Shown: in pieces, positions 62,101 through 64,000 of the stretch
How positions within the stretch are numbered: position 1 is the first letter of the stretch
Layout: each line of letters starts with the position of its first letter
DNA from: Fibrobacter sp. UWB16
GTDB lineage: Bacteria > Fibrobacterota > Fibrobacteria > Fibrobacterales > Fibrobacteraceae
Direction: 5' to 3'
DNA length: 64,000 nt
Assembly (NCBI RefSeq): GCF_900215325.1
Contig: NZ_OCMS01000004.1
Location: forward strand, 124,001-188,000
Notes under the pieces: model-generated
What the model was told of the DNA's origin: nothing
The model's input: the letters and a program-made list of their open reading frames with translations, nothing else
The model's database searches: none
Translations under genes and position numbers: made by a program

Positions 62101-63625
62101 ATGCTGTACAGACGAGCGGGTGGAGGCGAATCGCGTTACCTTCGATGAGCTTCGGATAGAATGCCTGGATACCCAAGCGGTGAAGCGTCGGAGCGCGGTT
62201 CAACATGACCGGGTGGTCTTCAATAATCTGTTCGAGAATGTCCCAAACTTCAGGACGTTCTGCGTCAACGTACTTCTTAGCAGACTTGAGCGTGTAGACA
62301 ATGCCTTCTTCTTCCAAGCGCTGGATGATGAACGGCTTGTAAAGTTCAAGAGCCATGCGCTTCGGGAGACCGCACTGGTGCATGCGAAGTTCCGGTCCCA
62401 CGACAATCACGGAACGGCCGGAGTAGTCAACACGCTTACCGAGCAAGTTCATACGGAAGCGGCCCTGCTTACCCTTGAGGAGTTCAGCGAGGCTCTTGAG
62501 CGGACGTGCAGAACCTGCACGAGCGGTGCGGCGGCCGCTATCGAACAACTGGTCGACAGCTTCCTGGAGCATACGCTTTTCGTTGCAGAGAATCACGTTA
62601 GGGGCACGGATGTCAATCAACTTTTTCAAGCGGTTGTTGCGGTTGATGACACGGCGATAGAGTTCGTTCAAGTCGGAGGTAGCAAAGCGGCCACCTTCGA
62701 GCGGTACGAGCGGACGAAGATCAGGCGGGATAACCGGAAGAACGTCGAGGATCATCCAGGACGGCTGGTTAGCGAGCAAGCGTGCTTCGTTCGGATACTT
62801 GTGGCGGAATTCTTCGTAGGCGTCGGCAAGCACAAAGTCGGAGTGCTTGGCTTCGTAGTCTACCTTGAATTCGGCAACAGCTTCGGCAAGACCCTTGAGC
62901 CAGGCCTTGCTTGCGTCGCGGGCCGGATCCGGATTCTTGTAGTAGCTGCGGAAGCTTTCCATCTGGGACTTCTTGAAGGCTTCGACGACCTTGAGGCGCT
63001 TCACGGCGTCGTCCTGCTTGGTCTTGGACTTGGAAGTAGCCTGCAAGCGGAGTTCTTCGGAAAGCTTGGTCAAGTCGACGCGGTCGAGCAACTGCTTGAT
63101 AGCAGATGCGCCCATCTTGGCTTCAAATTCACGGCCTTCGGCAACGAGGTCCTGATACTGAGCTTCGTCGATCAGGGAGTTCGGTTCAAGGTCGGTCGTA
63201 CCCGGATCAATCACCACGTACTTTTCGTAGTAGATGATATGGTCGAGGTCCTTAGTATTGAGGTTGAGGAGTGCACCAATGACGCACGGCTGGTTACGGA
63301 CGAACCAGGTGTGAGTCAGAGGGATAGCAAGTTCGATGTGGCCCATGCGTTCGCGACGGACCTTGGAGTGAGTCACTTCAACGCCGCAACGGTCGCAGAT
63401 GACGCCCTTGTAGCGGATGCGCTTGAACTTACCGCAGTTGCATTCCCAGTTCTTAACCGGTCCAAAGATCTTTTCGCAGAAAAGACCATCCTTTTCAGGC
63501 TTGAAGGAACGGTAGTTAATCGTTTCCGGCTTTGTCACTTCGCCATAGGACCAGTAACGGATCAGGTCCGGGGAGGCGAGATGAATAGAAATGTCGCCAA
63601 ACTGTTCAGTCATTTCTTCAGCCAT
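59186..63625 (-). CDS. rpoC: RNA polymerase beta' subunit
   Basis: 1479 aa, with the active-site Mg-binding NADFDGDQM intact. The N-terminal zinc site has CNCGKFKRIRYKGVICDRC. A second zinc site (DCGTTDG and CNSKNGVCAKCYG) is near residue 900. C-terminal PREFERRED-like elements and a Ser/Glu/Asp-rich acidic end (EIGSSDEEDSDN) follow. It starts 2 bp after rpoB. Overlapping plus-strand frames of up to 1447 codons are codon-bias shadows. Confidence 0.98.
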   Translation of the reverse strand: MAEEMTEQFGDISIHLASPDLIRYWSYGEVTKPETINYRSFKPEKDGLFCEKIFGPVKNWECNCGKFKRIRYKGVICDRCGVEVTHSKVRRERMGHIELAIPLTHTWFVRNQPCVIGALLNLNTKDLDHIIYYEKYVVIDPGTTDLEPNSLIDEAQYQDLVAEGREFEAKMGASAIKQLLDRVDLTKLSEELRLQATSKSKTKQDDAVKRLKVVEAFKKSQMESFRSYYKNPDPARDASKAWLKGLAEAVAEFKVDYEAKHSDFVLADAYEEFRHKYPNEARLLANQPSWMILDVLPVIPPDLRPLVPLEGGRFATSDLNELYRRVINRNNRLKKLIDIRAPNVILCNEKRMLQEAVDQLFDSGRRTARAGSARPLKSLAELLKGKQGRFRMNLLGKRVDYSGRSVIVVGPELRMHQCGLPKRMALELYKPFIIQRLEEEGIVYTLKSAKKYVDAERPEVWDILEQIIEDHPVMLNRAPTLHRLGIQAFYPKLIEGNAIRLHPLVCTAFNADFDGDQMACHLPLSFETQLECRVLMLSSNNILHPASGQPIAVPGQDIVLGLYYLTKPRPNRKGEGMHFYDPAEAVRAYENDVVDLNANVYLKLPAGRKIYMGALEKDCTCIREMADDNGNLEVQVKAGEKIKFLTLKEDNVIKTTVGRIIFNEFVPNALGYANETFGKKVIAKSIDDLYRRTGNRVTVDYLDDLKANGYKWATRAGSSVAIAEMVIPKEKQEMLDKAAEQVSKIRALYEDGVITDGERYNQTIDVWSKTTSDVAAKQWDLLSHDRDGFNPVYMMADSGARGSREQIKQLSGMRGLMQKPIKQLGGQEVIENPIKSCFREGLNVMEYFISSHGARKGLADTALKTADAGYLTRRLVDVGQDLVITEPDCGTTDGIEVSAFKDGDDTVIPLEERLLGRAPVDDIKHPVTGEVIVKAGELVTERDLPKISATGLEHIKMRSVLTCNSKNGVCAKCYGRMLASGRPVDLGEAVGVLAAQSIGEPGTQLTLRTFHIGGASSRLTVESDKKAAVDGHIELEQVETVDHEGQKVVVSRMGELVIFDTTGINKGRYQIPYGAILHVENNATVKKGESMFEWDPYNSPIITNVSGTIAFSNLIENRTYRIERDEMTDVETWIVISDKQHGKNQLRPVIVINDDRGEKVGHFMLPDGAILAVHQGDRVTSGQVIAKLPRAAGKTRDITGGLPRVAELFEARVPKNKAFIAPVDGLVKYGNEVRNNQEVIIQQMDGNEVKVLVPRGIHLAVNDGDRVRAGQKISEGSVDPHDILDVLGPEDVQRHLVNEIQAVYRLQGVAIADKHIECIVRQMMRKVRILDPGESDLLPGEEISKTRLRTENERLRALGKAEAKYQPMLLGITKASLATDSFISAASFQETQKILTRASIEGCVDPLMGLKENVIMGRLIPCGTGARHLRNVQVIDADADEMEERSRLQNVQAENYDSGSGIQLLDNEIGSSDEEDSDN

Positions 63626-63627
63626 AA

Positions 63628-64000
<373 letters not shown>

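Overview
The window looks like a chromosomal segment of a Fibrobacter (F. succinogenes or a close relative). The basis is a lipoprotein with two FISUMP (Fibrobacter succinogenes major paralogous) domains behind a long poly-Ser linker, secreted GH5 and GH26 plant-polysaccharide hydrolases that carry basic C-terminal modules, a two-membrane envelope gene set (Lpt, MCE, beta-barrel, many lipoproteins) and moderate GC. The assignment is inferred from gene content and no marker gene was compared. I see no prophage, CRISPR array, integrase or transposase. Most of the window is core chromosome, but its intergenic DNA is rich in palindromic repeats.

Layout. 1-5.1 kb: the end of a GH5 endoglucanase, a secreted DUF4874/DUF4832-type protein and the FISUMP lipoprotein. 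5.2-11.1 kb: a five-gene peptide-type ABC importer operon on the minus strand, whose permease B carries a repeat-plus-lysine insertion. 11.5-14 kb: a small lipoprotein and uvrC. 14.2-16.8 kb: a ZapB-like coiled-coil gene built of eleven 14-residue repeats, zapA, a strong candidate 6S RNA gene (absent from any ORF-based view) and a serine hydrolase. 16.9-24.4 kb: dksA-like, then the minus-strand series lptC-lptA-lptB-rpoN-hpf-hprK-mlaD. 24.5-25.2 kb: a HigBA-type toxin-antitoxin pair. 25.5-29.3 kb: iorAB and a flavodiiron protein, separated by a MITE-like 239 bp element. 29.6-32 kb: a small membrane coiled-coil protein, a membrane diguanylate cyclase and tRNA-Ser(GCU).

32.1-39 kb: a class A PBP, a tandem paralog pair of unknown small membrane proteins, a helical lipoprotein and a TauE/SafE permease. 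39-41.8 kb: a TPR-like protein, a GIY-YIG protein and nhaA. 41.8-48.6 kb: two consecutive giant hybrid histidine kinases. 48.8-52 kb: a PRPP-synthetase-like gene and enolase, separated by 600 bp of palindromes that include a degenerate copy of the enolase 3' end. 52.3-58 kb: a beta-barrel protein, a lipoprotein, a double-winged-helix GntR regulator divergent from a GH26 mannanase, and an AAA ATPase with a perfect palindrome upstream. 58.2-64 kb: rpoB (partial)-rpoC-rpsL-rpsG, ended by a hairpin with no fusA.

The most distinctive signals are (i) at least 13 intergenic hairpins whose stems differ in sequence but stay complementary, always next to a constant (A/G)TGAC motif; (ii) duplication of the enolase tail together with its 3' hairpins, again with compensatory stem changes; (iii) the repeat-expanded ZapB-like/ZapA pair followed by 6S RNA; and (iv) the OppB insertion. 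All gene functions are assigned by reading motifs, without any database search.
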